Assembly: GCA_964462685.1 (NCBI GenBank)
Contig: CAYWYR010000022.1
Location: forward strand, 1 to 42,585
Origin: CAYWYR01 sp964462685
GTDB taxonomy: Bacteria > Bacteroidota > Ignavibacteria > Kapaibacteriales > UBA2268
Reading direction: 5' to 3'
Length of the DNA: 42,585 nucleotides
The notes under the pieces are model-generated. The model saw only the letters and a program-made list of their open reading frames with translations. It was not told the origin of the DNA and searched no databases. The translations under genes and the position numbers were made by a program. Shown here piece after piece: positions 9,501 through 17,624 of the stretch. Numbering within the stretch: position 1 is the first letter of the stretch; every line of letters starts with the position of its first letter.

Positions 9501-10857
9501 ATCAGTTGGCGAAGGAAATCTTTCATTCTCAGCTTTCTCAACAGCTCAAACGGTTTCTGGTACTGCTAGATATCTTATCACAGCAGAAGTTAGAACAGGT
9601 ACTACGGCTGGCGGAACTGTAACACTTAGCATACCTTCTACAGCTTACATTACAATGACTTCACCTGCCACGGTTAATCCAGGCGGACCGTTTACTGCCA
9701 ATACCCAGACAATACGCACACCAGGTGTTGCTACTGCTCTGATAATAGGCGGCAATTATGAGAGAAGTGTAGTTACTGGTAACACAATCAATTTCGCTGT
9801 ACAAGCAGTGGATGCTAACGGTTATGCTACTAATGTAAGTTCTGCAACAACAGCAAGGATCGAACTTGTAAACAATGATGGTGGCGAAACTACTATTGGC
9901 GGAACCACAACTGGAATAATTCCAAACGGTAGAAGCTATGTATCTTTTGCCCCTACACTTACTGATGCTGATGGTTCAGCTATCGCGACTGTAAGAACAG
10001 TTGATAATGCAGGTGCACTGACTCAGTCAGCAACTTCCGAGACTATTAGTGTACTAGTGGCAGAGCCGACACCAAACGACGCTTCTGCCCTAACTGTAAC
10101 AGCTGGTCCTACAGTTTCCACCCAAGCAACAATCACAGGATGGAACAATACTGGTAACGGCGCTAGAAGAATTATCGTTGTTCGAGCTGGTAAGATGCCA
10201 GTAGCCCCTACCGATGGTACAGATTACATTCCTGTTACTGATCTGAGAAACGGCTTTAATGCACTAAACCAAACTGGTCCTGGATCTTATGTTATCTATG
10301 ACGGTTCTGGAGCGGCTACAAGCTTTACTATCAGCGGTCTTACTCCTGATACTAAATATTACTTCACAGTATTCGAGTACAACGGTACAGGAGATGTGAC
10401 TAACTATAAAGACATTACTTTCACTGCTACAAACCCTGCAACTCTTACAACTGCAACTGGTGACTTCGGTACTATATCAAGTGCCACATCAGCGGCTCTT
10501 ATAGAAACAGATGTAGATGTAGCGGGTTCTCTTCCAACATCAGGAGATGAAGACTGGTATCAGTTCAACATACCTGCTGGCAAGAACAACGTGATGGTAC
10601 GACTAACTAATCTTCCGGCCAACTACAATATCGAACTATATGACAGAACTACTGGAACAATTCAGGACATAACGCTAATCCGTAAAGGTGAAGCTTCAGG
10701 TTCTGGTAACGAGACTTTGATTCTGAATGACGCTGATGCCGGCCGTTACCTACTGAAGATATTCGGTGATGATGAAAATCAGCACAGCACTTCTAACTAC
10801 TCTGTAAGGGTGACTACAAGCGGAAACCAGCTTTATTCACTTCCTGCCGGTAACTGA
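3529..10857 (+). CDS. Giant secreted repeat protein (beta-helix-like repeats, Ig-like modules, Fn3, PPC domain)
   Basis: About 2442 codons, including a 100-N gap. Signal peptide at residues 1-28. Residues about 33-60 hold a NWNDPSTWVGNVVPGAGDDV entry motif common at the start of bacterial parallel beta-helix surface proteins. Residues about 60-1440 are degenerate repeats of roughly 40-60 residues with recurring phrases such as NNLVIDGA, TINGNLTV and SFTATAGTI, expected to form a long beta-helix. Residues about 1575-2180 carry repeated beta-sandwich modules, then an Fn3-like domain (about 2180-2310, SGLTPDTKYYFTVFEYNG) and a PPC-type domain (about 2310-2430, GDEDWYQFNIPAGKNN). The chain stops at YSLPAGN and has no recognisable T9SS sorting domain, unlike the next gene. 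Probably an adhesin or cell-surface or matrix protein. True length is uncertain because the gap lies in repeats. Ribosome binding site AGGTG at 3517-3521. Confidence 0.8.
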   Translation: MNAKARIMVFALFMAGMLGFGGIDLLAIDSQQNGNWNDPSTWVGNVVPGAGDDVVIKTGHTVTVNAAVAAQSVEVEANAVLRPDLSPSRTVALGGNLTIDAGGTISYNNSTGRLSWTITDGNIANSATQADVSFENITINGTTAANTSFIVYGNFSTTXXXXXXXXXXXXXXXXXXXXXXXXXXXXXXXXXXANVTAINNLVIDGVVTTDEDITINGNLTVNAGDSFTATAGTITTAGTTTITNTGGADANLTLFNLTVDGAATTTDLATDGIVIGGSITVGDDDILDMNQQDINLIGTGTITNNNTGANTLRISGNILINGNANITLGSGLTTGSVNSPGYVGTNTGSITLNGPNATLNTSTFTIATTASTTVPQITLTDGTIRTANAGGLFGATGAFNVGIADGMRIENEINYVFERTDLTTPLANLTMAAANLSATGDGSDGATVTAINDLTIGGNVTATQLGTAAGLTVGGNLTVENGASLDISAVAAEVITMTSTSGTITNNGDPDDLQFSSLVIDGASAIITSNSSFGVTGRISVGANDSFVASAPSTITNTTTAVALDRVTPDAETNGVLTFFNLNLVSTGGDFAPDADTDYTVSNNWTLSGANNYVAIATAEVDMTGVSATIETNGQSASFGVLNITTGASVSTDDNITIVGTGTLDNDGEFEMLSSGTPDLIYAAAGILSGNGITKLYDLTCTGAVTVSVADSLYIRNDISDGGAGTYGHTGNGILYFDGATLVPAQVPQLVDVTTFQPKAMVIPEGADVNLDVATANNNDPNITINGIADIDEAIALGNTVAPNNGRITITETAVLELGVAGGLAGVFTGGANSRIIASPNASYIFDGASDAIGVGLTNVQVNFGTGLSTDYNQLGDVTISVAVDAAAGDTYTVNGDLIITNTGDYNDVTEDETVTLAGTDKSIQNANANVTDLVFRNLTISGSYDMTGSVANSGFTVGAAANGGVLTNNGSFDGTGHTVLVNSNAAANIVNSADPDDLIFGTLQFATTAANTAASFYINELLDIDIAFTAASPSTIYFGGDVDVNGGAVHTYHNINVTAAGDVDFLAASTNGPIIHDSLVVDGILVVNGNAIADVLTMGGGAAETSVISGTGSISLYALTTDTDALSTSSDITITGAVDHTMNFTTAFTATSPSTITIETTGAFNILDAAGTAPTFNNLVIAGADTRNDADFTVNGDVTVNTGASFTSSDGTILFDGATDKNIANNGTLTFHDLNIANTAGNNVSTITSFNVDGNEADSFVILGSVGGTFSATNGTVTFTRDLGGISNLSLNANRMQFAGLSFSGANNTLTAAHLINVSGDLTFANTASFTAGAGSRITLNGLAQQTVSVNEGMASQVVLENLVMNNSNGARMASTTANPLAEDDFVIGERLLLTQGDLDLNGNNVIAFDIAGNARLQETPGNTVINSGIPSSTGYLAAGNNGGGNLINNNIGGLGARISTDADPGNVRVRRYVKPATVGGEEGINRVYRITSDNAGLNSTLTFTYDESEFGSNAEGDLLVFNSADINDGGANPWVNRVATADAANNSFRTRGIDTYADSTVFWTLAAPNVVTATEVTGDVRGIAASPLTATRDSVVLYGLKLTPSGGEVLLDTLIFDFSRALNGGTPEFTNYRLVVSEDNDYNTTSDNTYYAPTTEANASGGGIGSQFVRIGLVNSATLQENVDYHYFLLADIADNVISTTPAIAVSMDNFGIGLSQGVVKTYSEAGTSYSFRPGFSMDYVSNGVIDAPIVAGESDNVIFGFSIDGSSLASFTGFDLNFSSDISNVLENPRVILSTDASFTTAINNSTVALSSATVIDEDMITFVFNSAQSINTTDKFYFIVADAKGGIDELTDGFTPVLYHNSINSPTAGPTYRRTNNLTGVYSDMVSGQDYDFVRNTVSVSLTTDGIGPIPAVNGNISAGVINQTLMGFTLTSDNEVDASFTGLSAHATFASGAAASNFRDWRLWNDANGNGYGDTGEQIAVGTLNPSVGEGNLSFSAFSTAQTVSGTARYLITAEVRTGTTAGGTVTLSIPSTAYITMTSPATVNPGGPFTANTQTIRTPGVATALIIGGNYERSVVTGNTINFAVQAVDANGYATNVSSATTARIELVNNDGGETTIGGTTTGIIPNGRSYVSFAPTLTDADGSAIATVRTVDNAGALTQSATSETISVLVAEPTPNDASALTVTAGPTVSTQATITGWNNTGNGARRIIVVRAGKMPVAPTDGTDYIPVTDLRNGFNALNQTGPGSYVIYDGSGAATSFTISGLTPDTKYYFTVFEYNGTGDVTNYKDITFTATNPATLTTATGDFGTISSATSAALIETDVDVAGSLPTSGDEDWYQFNIPAGKNNVMVRLTNLPANYNIELYDRTTGTIQDITLIRKGEASGSGNETLILNDADAGRYLLKIFGDDENQHSTSNYSVRVTTSGNQLYSLPAGN
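4005..4104. other. Scaffold gap of exactly 100 N inside the repeat region
   Basis: One hundred consecutive N bases. An exact 100 is the usual placeholder for a gap of unknown size. The reading frame is open and in the same phase on both sides, so the join is plausible, but the missing repeat count is unknown. Confidence 0.98.
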
Positions 10858-10883
10858 TAGTTCGAAAAAAGCCGAATGGCCTT

Positions 10884-10925
10884 TAGCGGGGCCAAGGTAT
10901 AATGGAATAACCAACCGCCCCGCTA
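10884..10925 (+). promoter_or_regulatory. Perfect stem-loop between the two giant genes
   Basis: TAGCGGGGC at 10884-10892 pairs without mismatch with GCCCCGCTA at 10917-10925, leaving a 24-nt loop that can form a small inner GGT/ACC stem. No proper T-run follows (TATTTAAAAC), so a full intrinsic terminator is unlikely. A partial terminator, an mRNA-stabilising or processing element, or a protein-binding site would fit a bicistronic message. Confidence 0.6.
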
Positions 10926-10972
10926 TATTTAAAACAAGAAAAAAATTATAATAATTAATTAAGGAAAAACTC

Positions 10973-13900
10973 ATGAATCTTGTAAGATCCAAGAGAAAAG
11001 TTCAGGCTCCCCAAGGAACGGGGCTCCTCCTGACCTTAGCCGCGGTTTTCCTAATGTTTGCCGGAGATTTGTTCTCTCAGAACTACGAATTCTCGACTAC
11101 CCAAAGAAGAATGGGTGATCAAGTAGGTGTAGAAATCTGGGCGAAAAAATTAGACGCAAACGCTCCTAGGATAGGTAATATGTCAATTGGCGTTACCTAC
11201 AATACCGCAAATCTGCAGCCGGCAAGCACTTCTAGTTTCTCTATCAGCACTACTGATAGCGTAAACTATAACCCAAGCCTGCCAGCTGGCGACGTATTCG
11301 TAACTATAAATTCACAGTTCCACTCGCTGAACGGCTATAGCAATCTATCAGCTCAGGCGGTGAACAACGGAACTACTTACATCTATCAATTAGATGTAAC
11401 TGCTTCAACTACTGCCACTGGATCAGATGTATCAATGGAAGGCAGGGGGTCATTCGTCGGTAAGCTGGTTTTCGATATCGTGAACCATTCTACACTCGAC
11501 GATAGCGACCTGACAGGCATAATGCTGAATACAGCTTCAAATATTGGCGATTTCGTGATATTCGATTTGGCCAGCAATAATATCGAAGCTACAAGTACAC
11601 TATTGCCTACTGATGATTTCAATATCAAAGGTATAACGGTACTTAACCCCAACGGGCCTGACGAAGCGGTTAACAGAAACAGACAATATCAGTCCCTTCC
11701 GGTAGCTGGTTATCCGGTTTACTTTGAAAGATCAGGTCTGATCACACCATCTGTAACTAAGAAATATGGTACCAACAACTTAGCTTATGCTATGAAATAT
11801 TCAGTTGATAACGGTACTACTTGGTCAGATGATGTATTAAGAGTAGCTGAACACAGAGAAAGCCAAGCTGACCTTGTTGTCGCTACTACTGAAGCTAACC
11901 ATGTTAACGGTGAGATAGTAACAAGCACTGGTAATGACGCAGGATACTATATCACTACCGGTAACGGATCACAGCTACCTATAGCAGGTGCTGGCGACGG
12001 TTACAACGGTGTACTTAGAATTGTTTGGGATGATAACACATTCTTCGCCGAAAGATCAGAAGAAGCAAAACTTCAGTTCTGCCAGTTGGAAGACGCGAAT
12101 CTTACTTCTGCGATAACCACACGTGCAACTACTGGGGTATGTGATGCTTCTGACGGTACTTTCGTACTTTCAAGATTATTCTTCCTACAGTTGGACGGCA
12201 CTGAGGATTACTTAAGAACCAGAGATAAATTCTCTGCTCCTACGGAATTAACCGCCGAAGCGTGGATTAATCTCAACGCTTACAACTCAAACACTTCTGA
12301 GCCTGGTATCATTGTTCAAGGCCCTGGCCCTCAGAACCCTGACGAAGAAGGAACTTTTTCTCTATACTTGCACGAAGGCAGATTCCCGGCATTCAGAGTG
12401 CTTGAGTCTCAGGGTGGCGAAGGTAGAGGACAGAACGGGAGTAAGTATGTGGCTACAGTGATCTCTCCAGATCCGATATCGACTGCGGATGCTTCTTCAC
12501 CGATAACTAATGCACACAGTGAAAACTGGACTCACGTAGCCGGTGTTGTTGATGGTAATACAGTAATGTTATATGTTGACGGTGAGCTTAAAGCAAAGTA
12601 TGTAAATACGAACACTGTGAACATTATGCCTAAAGTAACTTCACACTGGGTATGGGTTGGTGTTAATCCTTACAACGGAATAGATGCTGATTCTTATCTC
12701 AACGCTGGTATCAAAGAGGTTAAAGTATGGAGAAAAGCTCTTTCAAGCAGTCAGTTAAGAGATTATATCGTTGGTATCAATGACGCTGATGATTTCACTA
12801 CTGATGAAAATCTAAAAGCACTTGAGCTTTATTATGACTTCAACGGACAGTCTGATGATCTTGCTAACTCAGCGAACTCTACTGGTGTAACTGAGAATGG
12901 TTCTCAACAGAACAGTGATAACCCGATCTTCTTCTACGAAGATGCAAATATCCTTTCTTCTGCTACTCCTATCGCTGAGGAAAGATATCCTTACCGTCCG
13001 GATAGAGCACACTTAAGACTTACTTCACCACAGACAGGTTCTGGTGTACTAAATACTGAAGGAACAGAGTTCCCTGTAAGATGGATATCATTCGGTGTTG
13101 GTTCTCCAAACACAGCTTCTACATCTGATGTGGTAATTGAGTTCAGCCGCGACGGTGGCAACCAATGGGCTATCGCTATTGACGATCAGACACCTGGCCA
13201 ACTAATAAACGGTGTAGATGTTGAGACTTCTACAGTAGATTGGGAACCTTATGAATCAGCTACGGTAGCTGGTGCATATAACGACCTTCAAGCTATCGTA
13301 CCTACTACAACTAACTACAGCAAAACTGTTCAGTTAAGAGTTCGGGGTACTGAAGGAAATATGCAGAACGATATCGTTCATACTACTGGTAACTTTACTG
13401 TTGCCCCTTACTTCTCTTTAGCTAACACTGGGAACAGTATTATCGAAGTTGAAGAATCTAGCGATATGAATATAGCAGGCGGTACTGCACTTCTTGAGGC
13501 TTGGGTTAAACCTTACAGATTCCCAACGGATGCTGAAGGATATTATCCAATCATCGCTAAGAAAGATACTGTAACTGAAAACACTCACTATGCACTTCAC
13601 CTATTGCCAACGGGTCAACTAAGATTTGCACTTGGTAAAGATGACGGTACAATAGCGGTAGCGGTTTCTGATACAAACAAACCACTTGTTGAGCCTAATA
13701 CTCTATTTGCTGATTCACTGTGGTCACACGTGGCTGTATTTGTGAATCTTGGAACAGACGGTTCTCAGTCAGAATCTTCAGTTACATTCTATATCGATGG
13801 TAACCCACAGTCAGAAGCGGCTATAACAGGTCAGCTTGGTACTGGAGTTACTCTTGATACCGATAACACATTCCCAACTTACATTGGATACGATAGCGAG

Positions 13901-16900
13901 GTTGTAAGAACCCCTAGAGTTGACGTAGTTGGCGAGCCTGTACTTGATGATGACGGTAATCAGATTATCGATCTTTCAAGAAGTGCTAAGTCGTTCATCG
14001 GTGAACTTAAAGGTATAAGATTCTGGAACGGCGCTCCTGCTGATATGTCATTCGCAGGCGTTGAACCTACAGATCTTACCAATTTCTTACGTGGCGCTCA
14101 AGGTGTTACTGCTTCTGAACTTACTTCGGATTACAGAGAAAACCTTATTGTTTCATTCGACCTCAACGGCGGGGCTTTCGTTTCCAGTGATTATCCTCAT
14201 AACTCACTATTTTCTAACTTCGCTTCTGGCGATGTAATCAATGCCAGAATAGTTAAGAACAACGGTGCGGCGTTTGCGGCAGTAGAGCCAACTATCAAAA
14301 TAGTTGAGCCAACTGAAGGACAGCAAGTTGCCAATACTGAGGACAGCTTAAGAGTTCGCTGGGTTGGTTTCAATTATGACAGAACTGGCTTTGTAACGGG
14401 TGATGCTGCTACATCTAAAGATTCTGATCTCGAATATTCAACTCAAGGTGGTGGTGGTACTGCTGCTTCACCTTACAATGCAACAGCTTCTGATAATGAC
14501 GTAGCTTCTTTCACAGATGCTTACGGCCTGCCTCAGACTGATGAGTTCAGATTTGCGGGAACTAACCCTCCTTACAATCAGTTCGCTGGTACTCTTAACT
14601 TGGGTACTTCAAGAGTGAACGGTACTTCTCAGGAAGAAATAGCTGCAGCTAACACCGAAGCAAGACTAAGAATGAGAGGCCGTAAACAACTTAACGCTCC
14701 TTCATCCAAAGAGTACACAACGTTCTCTTACCTATTGAGTGAGTCTCCATTGTTTACAATCACACCTCCATCTAACTTTACTATCAGAACATTGCTTGAA
14801 GGTTACCATAACGGTTCTGTGATTCCATTCGCAGGAAGCATTGGTTCTACGTTTGAGCAAAACGGTATCAAAGTAACTCTATTCAGGGACAATACAGGTA
14901 CTAGACAAACTGCTGAAGCCGCTACTATGGTTTCTTCAGATGACTTCTCTGATAAGGATCCACTATCAGGTGCTGGTATCAGAGGTGTAGATGGTTCTAC
15001 GTTCGGTAATATAAACTATGTATTCACTGATATAGAAAACGGAAACTACTGGGTTCTAGTAGAGCACCAGAATCACCTTCCGGTAATGTCTCGCTATGCT
15101 GCGCCGTTTAATTTCGACGGTGATGATCTTTCAACTTGGGCTATTGAGTCTGGTTGGGATTTCCAAAACTGGGATGGCGATACAACTGATATACTTTCTG
15201 CTGCTAACGCTGCTACAAGACCTACCCCAACTATGGGTAACTCTTACTCAGCAAGTGGTGCAGTAGTAACTAACGAAGATCTTACTGACTTCTCTCGTAC
15301 AGGCCTAAGATATAACGAAGGTCAAAACGGAATCGGTACTACTAACGCGCTTCCAGCAATGGTTGCCGGTGATATCGTAAGAGACGGCCAGATCAACGCA
15401 GCTGACCGTGTTACCGTACGTGGTGACGTTGGTTCTGCATCCATGAGATCAGATGTAACTGGTGATGGTAATGTAGATGCGGTTGACCGTACTATTACTG
15501 ACCGTAACTTCGGTTCTATCTACTCTGTTGCTCCTGAATTCCCTGATCTATATTCTGCAGTTCCTGAATCTCCAGGCCTAGCCGGAGACAGTGATCTATC
15601 AGTAATGGACTCAGAGATGGCTCGCAGACTACAGAGATGGGCTGAGAACAAAGACGTTATGGGTGAAGCAGCTACTGCTACTCCTATGTCAAAATACACT
15701 GACAGTAAAAACGCTGGTATCGACTATGTTGTATCTGCTGTTACTGAGATAAGTGAAGCTAAAGACAGAATCGAGATCACTATGTATGTTAGAAACAACG
15801 GTGGAGATTTTGCATTCGGTAACTCAACGTTCGGTATCAACTATGATCCTAACAAAATGAGATTCGCTGGCCTGATCGGTGAGGAAAACTCACTATGGCA
15901 CAACGACTCAACTAAAGGTTACGGTAATGTTTACTCAGCACCTACTCTATCTACTAAGAACCCGATCAACAACTACAGAACAATAGAGATCGATTATGAT
16001 GCCTTTGCTAACCTGCAAGGTACTAACGTTCCATTCGAAAACTCACTGCTAGGTACTCTGGTATTTGAAGTTACTGATATGAACGCTACTAAATTCGATT
16101 TCGACTGGGCGCATACAGTTGTACTTGATGTTAACGGTGAAAACCTGACTCCTTACGGACAGTTCCTGAACATCAACTCAATCAATACTGTTCTTCCTCT
16201 AGAGCTTATCACTCCTAACGGTGGCGAGCAGTGGAAAGACGGTATCGCGAACTACATCCGCTGGAGCCAGCCTTCAAACGATACTCAGGTAATGATTGAG
16301 GGATCGGTTGACTACGGTGCTACTTGGTTCATGATCACCGGTACTCCGGTATCTACCGTTGATGGCGAATACCTATGGACTCCAGAAGGTATCAACTCTA
16401 GCGAGTGCCTGATCAAAGTAATTGATGTTACCGATAACACAGAGCTTGACAGATCAGAATCTGCTTTCTCTATCACACCTGCTGTTGCTAGAATTACTAG
16501 CCCAAGTACAGCTGACGGTATCTACTTCTCTAACAAACCTTTAGAGATCAAATGGGTACTGGACAACGAACTTGCCGATAACGTAACGTTCAGATTCTCG
16601 GCTAACGGCCAGACTGGATGGATCGATCTTGGCGGAGTTGTAAACGGCCAAGCTGGTTCAACACAAGGTATGATACCGAACAACGTTAACTCGAACGCTG
16701 CTGTAGTGGCTATGTTCAACGCTGATAACAATGAGTTCCTTGCGGCTTCTGAGCCTTTCAAAGTGCTTGCTGGTTCTATCCAGTTCACTACACCGAGAGA
16801 AGGCGATGTATTCAACGCTGCAAGCGATATCAAGCTAAGATGGTTCACGCCAGCTACACTAAGCTTCGATGTTGAGTACTCACTTGATAACGGTGCAAAC

Positions 16901-17344
16901 TGGACAACAATCGCAAGCGCTGTATCTTCTGCTGCTGGCAATATCGATTGGAGCATTCCACAGATACCTGCTACAACTGAAGAAGCATTAGTGAGAGCTA
17001 CTTGGAACGGCCAAGATGATATGGTTTACGGAATATCAGGTATGTTTACTATCCAGACTGCGACAAGTGTGGAAGAAGCTACCGAATTCACTGTAGGCAC
17101 TGCTTATCCAAATCCGTTCAGCGAAGAGACTACCGTTGAGTTCTACTTGCCGGAAAGCTCTCAGGTAACGATCGAGATGTTCGATAACAAAGGTACACTG
17201 GTACAGACTGTAGCCGCTGACGAGTTTATGGCGCAAGGCCTGAACATGGTAACGGTAGAAGCAAACGAACTGGCAGCAGGCGTTTACTTTATACAGATAA
17301 CAGCCGGTGATAACCAACAGATGCAGGAAGTGATTATACAGTAA
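10973..17344 (+). CDS. Giant T9SS cargo: cohesin-like domains, two LamG-like domains, dockerin-like pair, sorting domain
   Basis: 2123 residues, signal peptide ending near residue 35 (MFAGDLFSQ). Domains in order: a cohesin-like beta-sandwich (about 40-220, IGNMSIGVTYNTANLQP); LamG/concanavalin-like domains at about 400-640 (LTAEAWINLNAY) and about 810-1065 (ALLEAWVKPYRF); a dockerin-like pair with loops at 1467-1478 (DIVRDGQINAAD) and 1494-1505 (DVTGDGNVDAVD); a second cohesin-like sandwich (about 1580-1740, FGNSTFGINYDPNKMRF); three sandwich repeats with IRWS, IKWV and LRWF cores; and a type A T9SS sorting domain (about 2040-2123, AYPNPFSEETTVEFYLP ... GVYFIQI). Ribosome binding site AAGGA at 10961-10965. 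C-ending Asn, Tyr and Phe codons are unusually frequent, suggesting strong expression. It is likely co-transcribed with the upstream giant gene and exported to the surface; its ligand is unknown. Confidence 0.85.
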   Translation: MNLVRSKRKVQAPQGTGLLLTLAAVFLMFAGDLFSQNYEFSTTQRRMGDQVGVEIWAKKLDANAPRIGNMSIGVTYNTANLQPASTSSFSISTTDSVNYNPSLPAGDVFVTINSQFHSLNGYSNLSAQAVNNGTTYIYQLDVTASTTATGSDVSMEGRGSFVGKLVFDIVNHSTLDDSDLTGIMLNTASNIGDFVIFDLASNNIEATSTLLPTDDFNIKGITVLNPNGPDEAVNRNRQYQSLPVAGYPVYFERSGLITPSVTKKYGTNNLAYAMKYSVDNGTTWSDDVLRVAEHRESQADLVVATTEANHVNGEIVTSTGNDAGYYITTGNGSQLPIAGAGDGYNGVLRIVWDDNTFFAERSEEAKLQFCQLEDANLTSAITTRATTGVCDASDGTFVLSRLFFLQLDGTEDYLRTRDKFSAPTELTAEAWINLNAYNSNTSEPGIIVQGPGPQNPDEEGTFSLYLHEGRFPAFRVLESQGGEGRGQNGSKYVATVISPDPISTADASSPITNAHSENWTHVAGVVDGNTVMLYVDGELKAKYVNTNTVNIMPKVTSHWVWVGVNPYNGIDADSYLNAGIKEVKVWRKALSSSQLRDYIVGINDADDFTTDENLKALELYYDFNGQSDDLANSANSTGVTENGSQQNSDNPIFFYEDANILSSATPIAEERYPYRPDRAHLRLTSPQTGSGVLNTEGTEFPVRWISFGVGSPNTASTSDVVIEFSRDGGNQWAIAIDDQTPGQLINGVDVETSTVDWEPYESATVAGAYNDLQAIVPTTTNYSKTVQLRVRGTEGNMQNDIVHTTGNFTVAPYFSLANTGNSIIEVEESSDMNIAGGTALLEAWVKPYRFPTDAEGYYPIIAKKDTVTENTHYALHLLPTGQLRFALGKDDGTIAVAVSDTNKPLVEPNTLFADSLWSHVAVFVNLGTDGSQSESSVTFYIDGNPQSEAAITGQLGTGVTLDTDNTFPTYIGYDSEVVRTPRVDVVGEPVLDDDGNQIIDLSRSAKSFIGELKGIRFWNGAPADMSFAGVEPTDLTNFLRGAQGVTASELTSDYRENLIVSFDLNGGAFVSSDYPHNSLFSNFASGDVINARIVKNNGAAFAAVEPTIKIVEPTEGQQVANTEDSLRVRWVGFNYDRTGFVTGDAATSKDSDLEYSTQGGGGTAASPYNATASDNDVASFTDAYGLPQTDEFRFAGTNPPYNQFAGTLNLGTSRVNGTSQEEIAAANTEARLRMRGRKQLNAPSSKEYTTFSYLLSESPLFTITPPSNFTIRTLLEGYHNGSVIPFAGSIGSTFEQNGIKVTLFRDNTGTRQTAEAATMVSSDDFSDKDPLSGAGIRGVDGSTFGNINYVFTDIENGNYWVLVEHQNHLPVMSRYAAPFNFDGDDLSTWAIESGWDFQNWDGDTTDILSAANAATRPTPTMGNSYSASGAVVTNEDLTDFSRTGLRYNEGQNGIGTTNALPAMVAGDIVRDGQINAADRVTVRGDVGSASMRSDVTGDGNVDAVDRTITDRNFGSIYSVAPEFPDLYSAVPESPGLAGDSDLSVMDSEMARRLQRWAENKDVMGEAATATPMSKYTDSKNAGIDYVVSAVTEISEAKDRIEITMYVRNNGGDFAFGNSTFGINYDPNKMRFAGLIGEENSLWHNDSTKGYGNVYSAPTLSTKNPINNYRTIEIDYDAFANLQGTNVPFENSLLGTLVFEVTDMNATKFDFDWAHTVVLDVNGENLTPYGQFLNINSINTVLPLELITPNGGEQWKDGIANYIRWSQPSNDTQVMIEGSVDYGATWFMITGTPVSTVDGEYLWTPEGINSSECLIKVIDVTDNTELDRSESAFSITPAVARITSPSTADGIYFSNKPLEIKWVLDNELADNVTFRFSANGQTGWIDLGGVVNGQAGSTQGMIPNNVNSNAAVVAMFNADNNEFLAASEPFKVLAGSIQFTTPREGDVFNAASDIKLRWFTPATLSFDVEYSLDNGANWTTIASAVSSAAGNIDWSIPQIPATTEEALVRATWNGQDDMVYGISGMFTIQTATSVEEATEFTVGTAYPNPFSEETTVEFYLPESSQVTIEMFDNKGTLVQTVAADEFMAQGLNMVTVEANELAAGVYFIQITAGDNQQMQEVIIQ

Positions 17345-17378
17345 TCATTCCATAGCATAACAGACACTGACATGCTAG

Positions 17379-17411
17379 AAGCCGGCCTTAGAATTAGGGC
17401 CGGCTTTTTTT
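17379..17411 (+). terminator. Strong intrinsic terminator after the giant-gene pair
   Basis: AGCCGGCC at 17380-17387 pairs with GGCCGGCT at 17398-17405, a GC-rich perfect stem with a 10-nt loop, followed by seven T. It ends the giant-gene unit. Confidence 0.92.
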
Positions 17412-17439
17412 GTAAGCCATAAAATTATTAATTTTTGGT

Positions 17440-17598
17440 ATGAAGTATAAAAGAAAAACAAAATCCACTAAGGCTTCTATTCTCCAATTGATTATAATGA
17501 TGATTGCTTCGGCTTTTATATTGTTCTATTTATCGGAAGACGTAGATGGGCTGCTGGATGCATGGGCAAATATCTGGAATGATAGTTTTATGGGCTAG
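17440..17598 (+). CDS. Small single-pass membrane protein, 52 residues
   Basis: The frame runs from ATG at 17440 to TAG at 17596-17598. The product starts with a basic stretch (MKYKRKTKSTK), followed by a continuous hydrophobic helix of about 18 residues (ASILQLIIMMIASAFILF) and a short acidic tail with two Trp (LLDAWANIWND). The positive-inside pattern predicts a cytoplasmic N-terminus and a periplasmic tail. No good Shine-Dalgarno sequence is seen. It lies just after the strong terminator and just before the palindromic repeats. The clear membrane topology argues for a real gene; the function is unknown. Confidence 0.5.
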   Translation: MKYKRKTKSTKASILQLIIMMIASAFILFYLSEDVDGLLDAWANIWNDSFMG

Positions 17599-17624
17599 AG
17601 AACACCCTTGTCATATTGCCCCCC

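Noticed and set aside
16522..16956. Minus-strand open frame of 144 codons in the second giant gene
   Set aside because: Shadow of the well-supported plus-strand gene; no domain and no ribosome binding site.
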